From NCBI GenBank assembly GCA_032622095.1, contig CP136068.1, positions 183,214,796-183,278,795 on the forward strand: a stretch of DNA of 64,000 nt. Reading direction: 5' to 3'. Positions 13,401 to 22,815 of this stretch are shown here, piece after piece; the stretch's first letter is position 1; every line of letters begins with the position of its first letter. Both the position numbers and the translations under genes were made by a program. The DNA is from Siphonodentalium dalli. Lineage: Eukaryota; Mollusca; Scaphopoda; Gadilida; Siphonodentaliidae. The notes under the pieces are model-generated. The model worked only from the letters and a program-made list of their open reading frames with translations, was not told where the DNA came from and ran no database searches.

Positions 13401-14534
13401 ACTATGTATGTCCTTGGTTACTTTACTATGTATGTCCTTGGTTACTGTACTATGTATGTCCTTGGTTACTGTACTATGTATGTCCTTGGTTACTTTACTA
13501 TGTATGTCCTTGGTTACTTTACTATGTATGTCCTTGGTTACTTTACTATGTATGTCCTTGGTTACTTTACTATGTATGTCCTTGGTTACTGTACTATGTA
13601 TGTCCTTGGTTACTGTACTATGTATGTCCTTGGTTACTGTACTATGTATGTCCTTGGTTACTTTACTATGTATGTCCTTGGTTACTGTACTATGTATGTC
13701 CTTGGTTACTGTACTATGTATGTCCTTGGTTACTGTACTATGTATGTCCTTGGTTACTTTACTATGTATGTCCTTGGTTACTGTACTATGTATGTCCTTG
13801 GTTACTTTACTATGTATGTCCTTGGTTACTGTACTATGTATGTCCTTGGTTACTGTACTATGTATGTCCTTGGTTACTGTACTATGTATGTCCTTGGTTA
13901 CTTTACTATGTATGTCCTTGGTTACTGTACTATGTATGTCCTTGGTTACTGTACTATGTATGTCCTTGGTTACTTTACTATGTATGTCCTTGGTTACTGT
14001 ACTATGTATGTCCTTGGTTACTTTACTATGTATGTCCTTGGTTACTTTACTATGTATGTCCTTGGTTACTGTACTATGTATGTCCTTGGTTACTGTACTA
14101 TGTATGTCCTTGGTTACTTTACTATGTATGTCCTTGGTTACTGTACTATGTATGTCCTTGGTTACTGTACTATGTATGTCCTTGGTTACTGTACTATGTA
14201 TGTCCTTGGTTACTTTACTATGTATGTCCTTGGTTACTGTACTATGTATGTCCTTGGTTACTTTACTATGTATGTCCTTGGTTACTGTACTATGTATGTC
14301 CTTGGTTACTTTACTATGTATGTCCTTGGTTACTGTACTATGTATGTCCTTGGTTACTGTACTATGTATGTCCTTGGTTACTGTACTATGTATGTCCTTG
14401 GTTACTTTACTATGTATGTCCTTGGTTACTGTACTATGTATGTCCTTGGTTACTGTACTATGTATGTCCTTGGTTACTGTACTATGTATGTCCTTGTATT
14501 CATCCGTTACTTTACTATGTATGTCCTTGTATTC
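4111..14534. repeat. Five clusters of 33-bp variant units (24 bp plus TATTCATCC)
   Basis: At 4111, 7306, 8941 and 12136 three consecutive units carry a 9-bp insertion TATTCATCC between CCTTG and GTTAC. A fifth, terminal cluster begins at 14491 and runs into the array edge. Because 9 is a multiple of 3, the open frame is kept. The unique sequence right of the array begins CCTTGTATTCGTCTGCTCTC, so the insertion looks like flanking sequence captured into the repeat. Spacings are 3195, 1635, 3195 and 2355 bp. Confidence 0.85.
7421..12250. repeat. 4830-bp macro-repeat, copy B
   Basis: Tandem partner of 2591-7420 in the same order. Rare private variants (GATTAC at about 4335 and 9165, CCATGG at about 6611 and 11441, GTATTATG at about 3883 and 8713) are also shared at the same offset, so the duplication is recent relative to the array. 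After about 12270 the state pattern departs from copy A and instead resembles the sequence following the 4111 cluster. Confidence 0.9.
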
Positions 14535-15737
14535 GTCTGCTCTCGGTGTCGTCATTGTGTATTATATGGTATCAGCGCTGACGCGGTCAAAGTTGAAATT
14601 TCTGTCATATGCCTCCAAGCTGAAATGAGAAAAATGTTAAATAAAATAGATGTTTATGATATAGATAGTTGTAGCAATACTTAATTTGAAAAGTTTGCTA
14701 GATGGAATATGTTACGGCATTACATGGGTTTACAGTCAAATTTAATACATAATTGAATTTTACATAATATTGAGTTATTCCGTAAATCTATTTATGTACT
14801 ATGGGTACCACAGTAAATTACACAAGGCAAATTATACGGGACTGAAACTATATTATGTTTTATGTGACATTAATGGTACATTATCAGCATACACTGGGAA
14901 ATATTCAGTATATAATACTGTATCATAAAATGTAAAAATACAACCACCTGCAGTGTCCTGAAAACCTGATTGCGTTATATTTTTTGCACACAAAATAATT
15001 TTTTTTACTCAAATCTCTTTTTCATTTAACTTTTGAAAATAATTTAAATTGGGAAATATTTTACAAATGGACATACTATTATTCAGTGTAAGGTCAAAAT
15101 TTCCGACTTACCGGTCCAACAGTTCGTGTTTACGGCCACACAGTTCTCCATTTCTTTTTCGCAGTTCTTCCTTCAGTTGTTTGAGTGTATAATCGTCTTA
15201 TTTTGGAGCAGATTCTGTCATCGTGAATAGATGTATGTACATGGTTCATTGTTTCCAATTTATAGTTCTCTATGCGAGAAAGTTATTTTGGAATATTCTT
15301 TCCTCGTGCTTTCACAGTGAACACACCATTGTCAACTGTTCCTGGTGGCAATCTACCGCCTGTTGTTTCACCGAGTGATATTTAATGTTAACTTATCGCC
15401 ATTTCCACTATATCCTTGGACAATAATGTGGTCATTAGGGGTTATACCAAGTATAATTTGGTAAAGCAGCCGTTTTGGTCTCAAAGTGTGCCGACTGGTT
15501 TGCTGAACAAAATATACAAAATCCGCTAAAATTCACTTTGGGGAAAATTCTCAATTCATAATGGCATCCAAAATGGCAGTTGGTATTGAGAAATGCTGAA
15601 TTTATGTGGTAGGTGCACCAATTATTGCCAAATTTGTAATAAGTTGAAATATGCACTGTCCCATTTAATGGGTTATTAACCCTTGTCACCAATTGCTTTG
15701 GTGATATTTTTCTTTTGACCATTCTCAGGTTAATAAT
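14535..15737. other. AT-rich single-copy stretch, no gene seen
   Basis: Non-repetitive AT-rich sequence right of the satellite. The long open frames of the array run a short way in and stop at 14628 and 14684. A 95-codon minus-strand frame at 15435-15722 has no recognisable domain. I see no exon with supported borders. Confidence 0.6.
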
Positions 15738-16105
15738 GAACCAGCCCCAAAATATCCCATAGCGCCCTTGGCAAAGTTAACAGGAACAGGAACAGAAAAA
15801 TATAAAGAGGAATACTGGCACATGATGATTTATTAAGTCAATCCTGCGCGATTCCAAATGCGCCCAAAAAATATAAAGGGAATGCTGACACATGACGATT
15901 TATTAAGTCAATCCTGCGCGAGTCCAAATGCGCCCAAAACATTACGCGTTCTTCTTTCCGAAACCGATGACGCGTCCATGTAATTATGGGGCTGCAGTTA
16001 TTAATTGTTGCTTGTTCACCGAGTAATAATTGCAACTAGTCTCGTGGGCGCCGACCAATCAGAATGCTGGATTTAGTGATAATCACACTTAGTATGTAAA
16101 TATAA
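15738..16105 (-). mobile_element. Dispersed element, copy 1 (inverted relative to 28145-28440)
   Basis: The sequence from AACCAGCCCCAAAATATCCC to GGATTTAGTGATAATCACAC is closely matched in reverse complement at 28145-28440. Shared blocks include CCAAATGCGCCCAAAACATT, the site near CCGATGACGCG, and CACTTAGTATGTAAATATA. Copy 1 also has an internal duplication of about 75 bp (GATTTATTAAGTCAATCCTG at 15828 and 15898). It has no coding capacity and is probably a non-autonomous transposon; the family is not identified. Confidence 0.75.
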
Positions 16106-16344
16106 TTATGTTGAACAGTACGTCAGTGGACTGCGCATACACACTAATAGATGCATTTTATTTTCATTACTTGATTGTGTTTGCTCAATTTTGACTTGCT
16201 GTTGTAATGTCGTTCCCGAAAGTGCAGGTCCAAAGCCCAAAGTTAATCACGCCCCCATTTTATAGTTGAGAAAGTCGTTATAGCGTAATTCTGCAACGGT
16301 CCATCTCCTATGTCGCGTTTTGAATCATGTGGAATTTCCCACTA

Positions 16345-17100
16345 GTGACATTGAAAGTTTTTATTAACCTCTAGTGATGTTGTTGTTTTTATTTACCTCT
16401 AGTGATGTTGTTGTTTTTATTTACCTATAGTGATGTTGTTGTTTTTATTTACCTCTAGTGATGTTGTTGTTTTTATTTACCTCTAGTGATGTTGTTTTTA
16501 TTTACCTCTAGTGATGCTGATATTTACCTCTAGTGATGTTGATATTTACCTCTAGTGATGTTGTTGTTTTTATTTACCTCTAGTGATGTTGTTGTTTTTA
16601 TTTACCTCTAGTGATGTTGTTGTTTTTATTTACCTCTAGTGATGTTGTTGTTTTTATTTACCTCTAGTGATGTTGTTGTTTTTATTTACCTCTAGTGATG
16701 TTGTTGTTTTTATATACCTCTAGTGATGTTGTTGTTTTTATTTACCTCTAGTGATGTTGTTGTTGTTATTTACCTCTAGTGATGTTGTTGTTTTTATTTA
16801 CCTCTAGTGATGTTGATATTTACCTCTAGTGATGTTGATATTTACCTCTAGTGATGTTGTTGTTTTTATTTACCTCTAGTGATGTTGTTGTTTTTATTTA
16901 CCTCTAGTGATGTTGTTGTTTTTATTTACCTCTAGTGATGTTGTTGTTTTTATTTACCTCTAATGATGTTGTTGTTTTTATTTACCTCTAGTGATGTTGT
17001 TGTTTTTATTTACCTCTAGTGATGTTGTTGTTTTTATTTACCTCTAGTGATGTTGATGTTTTTATTTACCTCTAGTGATGTTGTTGTTTTTATTTACCTG
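16345..17100. repeat. 28-bp minisatellite
   Basis: About 27 tandem copies of a 28-bp unit built on TTACCTCTAGTGATGTTG followed by TTGTTTTTAT. Pairs of shortened 22-bp units (GATGTTGATA in place of the T-rich part) occur at about 16505-16550 and again at about 16801-16850, 296 bp apart, which shows block duplication inside the array. Confidence 0.95.
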
Positions 17101-17383
17101 CACGAAAATTGTATTTTCCTAATTGTTTGTTATATTTTGAAGAAATAATGTCTTTAATTGTCGATCCACCAATCACAAAAATAGATGACGACGTGTTCTA
17201 TTTAATAGATAATTGTGACATACAGACCAAAATGGGAAACATATCTTTATCATTTCGGAGAGCAAGATTATGAAATATGCAATTCGTTTTCAATTTTTGT
17301 TTAGAGCCATTCAGTTCAAAATTTGATTTGGTTAAAAACCCACCATTTGCAGGGGCCTACGTAAACTTTGTATGGCACAAAGC

Positions 17384-17447
17384 CTGAGTTTAGTGGGCTT
17401 GTCATCGCAGAAGGAGGTCCACAGATGGTGAATAAAGTGATGCTATC
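17384..17447 (+). mobile_element. MITE-1 left fragment, interrupted by LINE
   Basis: Begins with CTGAGTTTAGTGGGCTTGTC, matching the 22-bp terminal inverted repeat of the intact copy at 41996-42420. It continues with the GGAGGTCC..AGATGGTGAAT..AGTGATGC module seen in that family. Homology stops at CTATCC at about 17447, where LINE sequence starts, and resumes at 20372. TTGTATGGC occurs just outside both ends (17368-17376 and 20822-20830) and could be a target-site duplication. Confidence 0.85.
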
Positions 17448-17502
17448 CCTAATTCTGAAGTGGAGGGTATATATTTCATTCATTCCATTATATGTATTAT
17501 CC

Positions 17503-18714
17503 ATGGCTACACATAACGTAAATCTGAGTGAGGTTCGGGATTCTGATGAATATAACTTTACAATGAAATGGAACGAAGCGGAACAGGAAAATGACGATTA
17601 TTTAAATTCTGCTATTAATACCTGCAATGAATGTGCATACATTTCACCATCACATGCTATAGATCAACCAAATAAAAGATCTAATTTTTCAATATTCAGC
17701 CTCAACTGTCGAAGCATTAACGCGAATTTCGATTCATTGTGTAATCTCCTGTGCGACTTAAAGTCGAATAATAATTCATTCGACGTTATAGCTTTAACGG
17801 AAACATTCAAAATACGACAAACATCACACTTTCAAATACCGGGATATCACCCTATGGAATTCAAGTGTAGAGCTGACGACGATGATGGTATAGGTGGTGT
17901 GAGCCTTTACATAAAAGAATCAATCCACTATAAAAGTCGACCCGACCTTAGTGAATTTACTCCACACGTGATAGAAACAATATTCGTGGAAAGTAACCCA
18001 GGAAAAAATGACTCTCGGATAATCGGCTGCGTTTACAGACTAAATACCGCACCAAAGGCCAACATTGATCAATTTTTGAAAAAAATCGACGATATTCTAG
18101 AAAAATTAATAACCAAAAATCATATATATCAGGAGACTTTAATATTGACCTCCTCAATTTCAACTCGCATACAAAAACGAATGTTTTCATAAATAACATT
18201 TTCACAAGAGGATTCGTGCCAAGGATAACTAAACCCACTCGAATGACTGATCATTCAGCAACTCTTATAGATAATATATATACCTATAATCTACACGGCG
18301 AATGTAAATCTGGTATAATCACATGCGATGTATCCGATCACTTCGGCATATTTTATTCAGAATCTAATCAAAAGAGACAAAACAGCACCAATAATAACGA
18401 AACTATCACTAATCAAAGAAGTTTTAGTCCTGATAACATAATTAGATTTAAAAATCTTTTAAAATCTTGTACATTTGACTCCGTCACATCTTGTAGAAGT
18501 GTCGACCAAGCATATGAAATCTTTTTAGATATCTATATGAATACATATGAACTAGCTAACCCCATCAAAAGTCGACATATACCCAAACAATTCATAAAAC
18601 GCGAACCTTGGATGACATCTGGATTCATTAAGTCAAGTATTGTTAAGAACCAGCTATATTTACGCAAATTGAATAAACCCACGGAAACGAACGTAAATAA
18701 ATACATGTTTCTCT
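17503..18714 (+). pseudogene. LINE endonuclease domain, frameshifted
   Basis: The reading frame from ATG 17503 gives an N-terminal extension and then FSIFSLNCRSI, the start of an exonuclease-endonuclease-phosphatase fold, followed by DVIALTET (catalytic Glu region) and GGVSLYIKE. A frameshift near 18130 moves the next motif, SGDFNIDLL, into another frame. Downstream are DHSATLIDNI and SGIITCDVSDHFGIF, the catalytic Asp-His end of the domain, in the frame of 18216-18758. The linker EPWMTSG...NKPTETNVNKY, usual between endonuclease and RT in such LINEs, breaks off near 18712. The nick-generating function of the family is therefore lost here. Confidence 0.9.
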
Positions 18715-20008
18715 ATGACTGGGAAAGTATCAAGGGATTTCAACGGTATATCAACTAAACTTATCAAGGAAACAATTGAGGAGATAGCCCCAGCATTATT
18801 GCATATTTTTAACTTGTCCTTAGAGCATGGAATAGTCCCTAACAAAATGAAAATTTCTAAAGTAGTCCCGATCCCAAAAAATAATACCACTCATGAAATA
18901 TCCAACTACAGACCTATCAGCATTATTCCAGCTATCTCTAAAATTCTCGAAAAAATAATGCATAAACGATTACTAGACTTCTTAAATGATACTCTATAAA
19001 CACCAATACGGCTTCCGTCCTAATCATTCAACCTTCCATCCTGTATTGCACCTCCTCGATCAAGTTGTCTCAAATAATGACAAAATGACAAGAGATTCCA
19101 CTTTAGCCCTATTTCTCGACCTCTCAAAAGCATTTGACACGATAAATCACGATATCTTACTTCATAAACTAGATCACTATGACATACGGGGCACAGCATA
19201 TTCATGGTTTCAGAGCTATCTGCAAAATAGAAGGCAATATGTTGAACTCAATGGTACCAAATCTAAATTAACGGAAGTGACGCGTGGAGTGCCCCAGGGT
19301 TCAATACTGGGACCGATAATTTTCTTAATTTACGTTAACGATATGTCCAATTCGACAACCATGGATATATTATCATACGCGGACGATACGACTCTAGTAA
19401 CTGGTGGAAAAAATGGCGTCCTTGTAGAAAGTTATGTGAATAATGAGTTACGCAACATATTCGCTTGGTGCTGTAGCAATAAGTTAGTGATCAATACTAA
19501 AAAAAGCAACTATATGCTAATACACCCAGAGAACAATGATGACAAATGGAACTTCATAAAGGTTTACTTAAATAATACGGAACTAAATAAGATAGGAAAT
19601 CTTGAGCACGAATCCTCCACAAAATTCTTAGTAATCAATATAGATGAAAACCTGACCTTCAAAAAACATGTGTCCTCTGTTTGTTCTAAAATGGTGAATG
19701 ACATATACCACATCAATAAAGTTAAACACTTCTTTCCTGGTAGCGCACTTAAAACATTATATTATGCTCTAATACAAAGCCATCTTGTCTACGGTGTTCA
19801 AATATGGGGACACGTCCCAGCGGTAAAAAAAATCTTCATGCTTCAAAAACGCGCGATACGAGTTTTATGTAATAAGAAATATAGAAGCCACACATAATCC
19901 AGACACACATTCAAACGGCGTTTACATGCCGACTGCATTAAAAAATATGCTGCAACAATTAAATGCAACAATCAAAGATGTCCAGACTGTGTGGTAACTC
20001 GTCAATAA
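18715..20008 (+). pseudogene. LINE reverse transcriptase domain and C-terminus, broken
   Basis: RT motifs appear in order: NGISTKLIKE, KVVPIPK, NYRPISIIPAISKILEK, then after a frameshift near 18985 HQYGFRPNHST, LFLDLSKAFDTINH, GVPQGSILGP, and the catalytic box SYADDTTLV. The last part reads ALIQSHLVYGVQIWG and CNKKYRSHT, then a stop at 19895-19897. In the same frame behind the stop, TFKRRLHADCIKKY and CNNQRCPDC extend to a second stop at 20006-20008. This resembles the C-terminal end of CR1/Jockey-like ORFs, so the segment between RT thumb and C-terminus seems deleted. The YADD box is intact but the frame is not. Confidence 0.93.
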
Positions 20009-20248
20009 GTGACTTCCCCTATATCGCAATCCACAACCTCACTCAGCACATTCCTACTCGACTTTCAAGGAACATCCCACTGACAAGAAAGAGACAAACC
20101 ATCGAATAACCAATAATCGATTTATCTAGACGTATACCCTCCATGCATATAATCCAGTTAAATACAACCATTGTGAGATACATAATTATTGAGCCGTGCA
20201 TTGTACAATGAATCTTGACCGCCTATCGTAACATCTTTACATCGTTAA

Positions 20249-20371
20249 GGGGGCGGCAGTAAGACAGTCTAGCCTGACTATGCCACCCCCTCGAATATAC
20301 AATGCAATATATGTCAAATGTATCATGCATTAATATGTGTATATTTAAATAAAATATCCTATCCTATCCTA
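20249..20371 (+). promoter_or_regulatory. LINE 3' UTR stem-loop, poly(A) signal and pentamer tail
   Basis: A stem GGGGGCGGCA (20249-20258) pairs with TGCCACCCCC (20281-20290), with one C/A mismatch and a 22-nt loop containing AAGAC. It is followed about 60 nt later by AATAAA and a tail of TATCC repeats. A second copy with the same arrangement lies at 51381-51500. In LINEs, a 3'-end structure of this kind can be the template recognised by the RT; here that is inference. Confidence 0.7.
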
Positions 20372-20819
20372 GCAGGCTAGCGTCACTAAATTCACCTTCA
20401 TTCTGCTTAGGCCTCATCTTCTCTTGAAAGTTCCTTTATTATCAAATTTCTATAGAAACTTCTTCACATATATTATATTTCTTTTTTGTTTAGTTTCTCT
20501 ATATCCCCAAATTGGCAGACGACACATTGCATAATCAGGGTTCCCAATGGGTGTACATCAGAATATTCATCATTTGGGAACTTCAATCTGAGTCTATGCC
20601 TCCCATATCAGATAAGACCATGCAGAATGGGGTTCCCAGATGGTACATTTGGTGATGCAAGCCAGCTAAGTGGGATAGCGTCACTAAATTCACCATCTGG
20701 GGACCTCCATGCAGACTGAGGTCCCCAGAGGGTGAATTTGGTGATGCATAGCGGGCTAGCGTCTCCAATTTCACCCTCTGTGGACCTCTTTCTGCAGGTG
20801 ACAGGCACACTAAACTCAG
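20372..20819 (+). mobile_element. MITE-1 right part
   Basis: From AGCAGGCTAGCGTCACTAAA to CACACTAAACTCAG it follows the intact MITE at 41996-42420 closely, including the central CTTTATTATCAAATTTC segment and the ATATCCCCAAATTGG segment, then carries two GTCCCCAGAGGGTGAATTT-type hairpin modules instead of one. The end is the inverted terminal repeat. Together with 17384-17447 it makes one element of about 510 bp split by the LINE. Confidence 0.88.
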
Positions 20820-20924
20820 GCTTGTATGGCTCTTTGGGTTGACCTCGGGTATTACTTAAACATTTAATATTTCCACATTCCTTATCACTCCGTTAAGTGT
20901 AATGTATGACATCATCCCCTCTCC

Positions 20925-21110
20925 AGTTTGAGATACAGTGTCACTGACACAATCATTAAAATGGATACAGTGTCATTGGCACAATCATTAAAATGAATCA
21001 CTTCTAGATGGGAGCTATCGAATTTGAATGACATTCAATCAAAAACATGTCTGCCAGCAGCCATCTTGGATTTACTCTTTGCATCACTAAAACACATTTA
21101 AACTTAAAAA
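20925..21110 (+). repeat. Fragment of the GCCATCTTGGATTTTACT dispersed repeat (family A)
   Basis: Contains GATACAGTGTCATTGGCAC twice, CTTCTAGATGGGAGCTATC, GCCAGCAGCCATCTTGGATT and CTCTTTGCATCACTAAA. The same modules in the same order occur at 34085-34345, 40130-41230 and 43311-45062. Confidence 0.8.
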
Positions 21111-21230
21111 TTGTCTCACAACCGATCATTAAGGGAGATTAAATTCAAGAATTTCAAGATTTTTATCCCAATTTATAAATGTTCTCCTATCAGGCCGATC
21201 CATAAGATGACCAGCAAGCCAAACCCACAT

Positions 21231-21425
21231 ATCCTGCGAGGTACCAGCTTTTTATACATAGGAGCTGAAAATATTAATATGTGTTACCTTTCTACATATC
21301 CTGCGAGGTACCAGATTTTTTATACATAGGAGCTGAAAATATTAATATGTGTTACCTTTCTACATATCCTGCGAGGTACCAGATTTTTATACATAGGAGG
21401 TGGAATATTAATATGTGTTACCTTT
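21231..21425 (+). repeat. Three 67-68 bp tandem units abutting an exon, possibly exon-derived
   Basis: Units start ATCCTGCGAGGTACCAG at 21231, 21298 and 21366. The unit resembles the exon just downstream (ATCCTGCTAAATACCAG... CACGGAAGCTGGA, from 21469). The last unit runs into the polypyrimidine stretch and AG acceptor at 21434-21436. Confidence 0.6.
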
Positions 21426-21436
21426 GTATCTTTCAG

Positions 21437-21598
21437 TTGGATGCCCAGCAGACAAGAGAAAATCTACGGATCCTGCTAAATACCAGGTTCTTGTACACGG
21501 AAGCTGGATTCAGATGCCTTGTCCTCCAGGCACTCAATTTGATCATATTATTAAATGTGACTGTGTGATGAATGTTCCGATTTTTCCGTTCCCAAAAA
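21437..21598 (+). CDS. Pif/BMSP-like matrix protein, exon with chitin-binding segment
   Basis: Internal exon of 162 bp between a TTTCAG acceptor and a GTAAGT donor, phase 1 at both ends. It encodes about 53 residues containing GCPAD, DPAKYQVLVHGSWIQMPCPPG and TQFDH..KCDCV. The spacing of Cys residues and the CPPGTQFD motif match a peritrophin-A-like chitin-binding type-2 domain as found just before the laminin-G domain in Pif and BMSP shell-matrix proteins of molluscs. In that family the domain binds chitin in the extracellular organic matrix. The phase matches the next exon at 26395 exactly. Earlier exons (signal peptide, VWA domain in the family) were not found in the window. A plain chitin-binding protein of another class is the main alternative. 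Confidence 0.78.
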
Positions 21599-22815
21599 GT
21601 AAGTTTCATATGCAATTGAATGGTTATTGTACTTTAGTTTTATATGCCTTTGGTCGAGGATTTGAAGCGACCTTCTATATTCATTTGGTGGTGGATAACA
21701 TAACCACAGTATATTCTTCTGACTGATATATAAGTAGACTAAGCAGTATGCTGATGAAGGTTGATACATATAGAATACATACATATAGCTGGTGTCGTCG
21801 CTTAAACTGATTATGTCCGTGAGGGGGATTTGAACATCTATTGTGCGAAGCTCTGCCGAGTCCAATATATGTCAAATCCCCCGATCGGGCACAAACGGTT
21901 GTAGCGACAACATTAGCCTACATACTTCATAAATCCATCGCACAAAACTTGCATTTTGTGAGGTAAATCTGTTATTTTCATTAGTTTTCCTCGATGACGC
22001 CATTACATTTATTAGGTCAAGCAAACTAATTAGCATCCATGACGTGGAAAAATTGTGGAGTGCAGCTTAGAGCAAAATGGTTTGTTGGGATTTTTGTATA
22101 GTTATTCTAAGCTGTCCTTGTACTAATGGTTTATAAGTGTTTTAAAACAAAAACACATATCTTTTTACGAATTTTGTATCAATTGCGGTGAATTATGGAC
22201 GATAAAAACGTCTCAAAATCACAATGACGTCATTTGGGTCGGTTGACGTCCCTAGTTACCAGCGCAATATACAACTATGTCATGAAAGTAGTACTGACCT
22301 AATAAAGCTACGTTGACCTAATAAAGCTACATTGACATAGTAAACGTAACGTTTATTAGGCAGGCTTTGTGTAGGCAATAGTGGTAGTGAGCGGTGGATA
22401 AATCAATATAACGCGCTATAAATGTTATCATCAACTTTCAATTATTACTGCTTAAAACTCACTTGTGGGTCTCCCTTTTGTTATCGATAGAGGATTATCC
22501 GGACGACGGACGAATCTCGAAGACAATAACACATTATCTAGATGAGGTAGTAATTATTTTTGCTGGTCATTATTATTTCAACATGGCATTATCTGGATAT
22601 TGACCACTTTTGGAAAACAGTGCATGAGTGTTTTCGAGTTGGTGAAGACACTTGACAGGATAATCCGATTTTGACATGAAACGGGAAGAATATATCCCGC
22701 CAAACAAAATAAGAAAATGTGAAAATATTCAGATTCTCATGGAAGTGTAACAGGTGATGTATCGAGAGGGAATTAATGATATGGACCAGCCAAGAGCTTT
22801 CAAAGTGAGAGAAGT
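21599..22815. other. Intron sequence, no other feature recognised
   Basis: Start of the 4796-bp intron between the chitin-binding and laminin-G exons. It holds a short direct repeat GACCTAATAAAGCTAC at about 22295-22330 and nothing else that I can name. Confidence 0.55.

Larger units (their letters stand above)
1..14534 (+). repeat. 24-bp minisatellite/satellite array (about 600 units, open at left edge)
   Basis: Head-to-tail copies of a 24-bp unit (for example positions 4-27) fill the first 14.5 kb without interruption. The main variation is a two-state site, GTACTA versus TTACTA, so the array reads like a binary string. Rare variants (ATT for ACT, TTAATATG, TGCCCTTGG, TCATTGG) recur at fixed offsets and reveal higher-order duplications. 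The unit length is a multiple of 3 and it contains no + strand stop in two frames (very few in the third), so giant open frames appear. They would encode only repeating hydrophobic octapeptides such as MSLVTVLC or MYVLGYCT. The minus strand has TAG/TAA in every unit. I read it as a non-coding tandem array. The left end lies outside the window; the right end is at about 14534. Confidence 0.97.
17450..20371 (+). pseudogene. Decayed non-LTR retrotransposon (LINE), endonuclease plus reverse transcriptase
   Basis: A single-ORF LINE with an APE-type endonuclease, a reverse transcriptase, a short C-terminal tail and a 3' UTR ending in AATAAAATATCCTATCCTATCC. The order of domains and motifs fits the Jockey/CR1-like group of LINEs; I cannot fix the clade. 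It is dead: a frameshift near 18130 in the endonuclease, an apparent internal deletion near 18712 between endonuclease and RT, another frameshift near 18985 within the RT, and a stop at 19895-19897 at what looks like a second deletion junction. It sits inside MITE-1 (17384/20819), so it inserted after the MITE did. The insertion junctions share CTATCC, which is too short to separate a target duplication from the tail repeat. Confidence 0.92.

Noticed and set aside
1-14534. CRISPR-like array
   Set aside because: There are no unique spacers; the whole 24-bp unit is repeated head to tail.
4-14684. Three very long + strand ORFs (4874, 4702 and 321 codons) as protein genes
   Set aside because: They are alternative frames of the same 24-bp repeat with no independent coding sign, no start context and no splice evidence.
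17368-17502. Start of the LINE ORF at ATG 17368
   Set aside because: This ATG lies outside and upstream of the MITE left end; the frame merely continues through MITE sequence into the LINE. ATG 17503 is the first inside the LINE.
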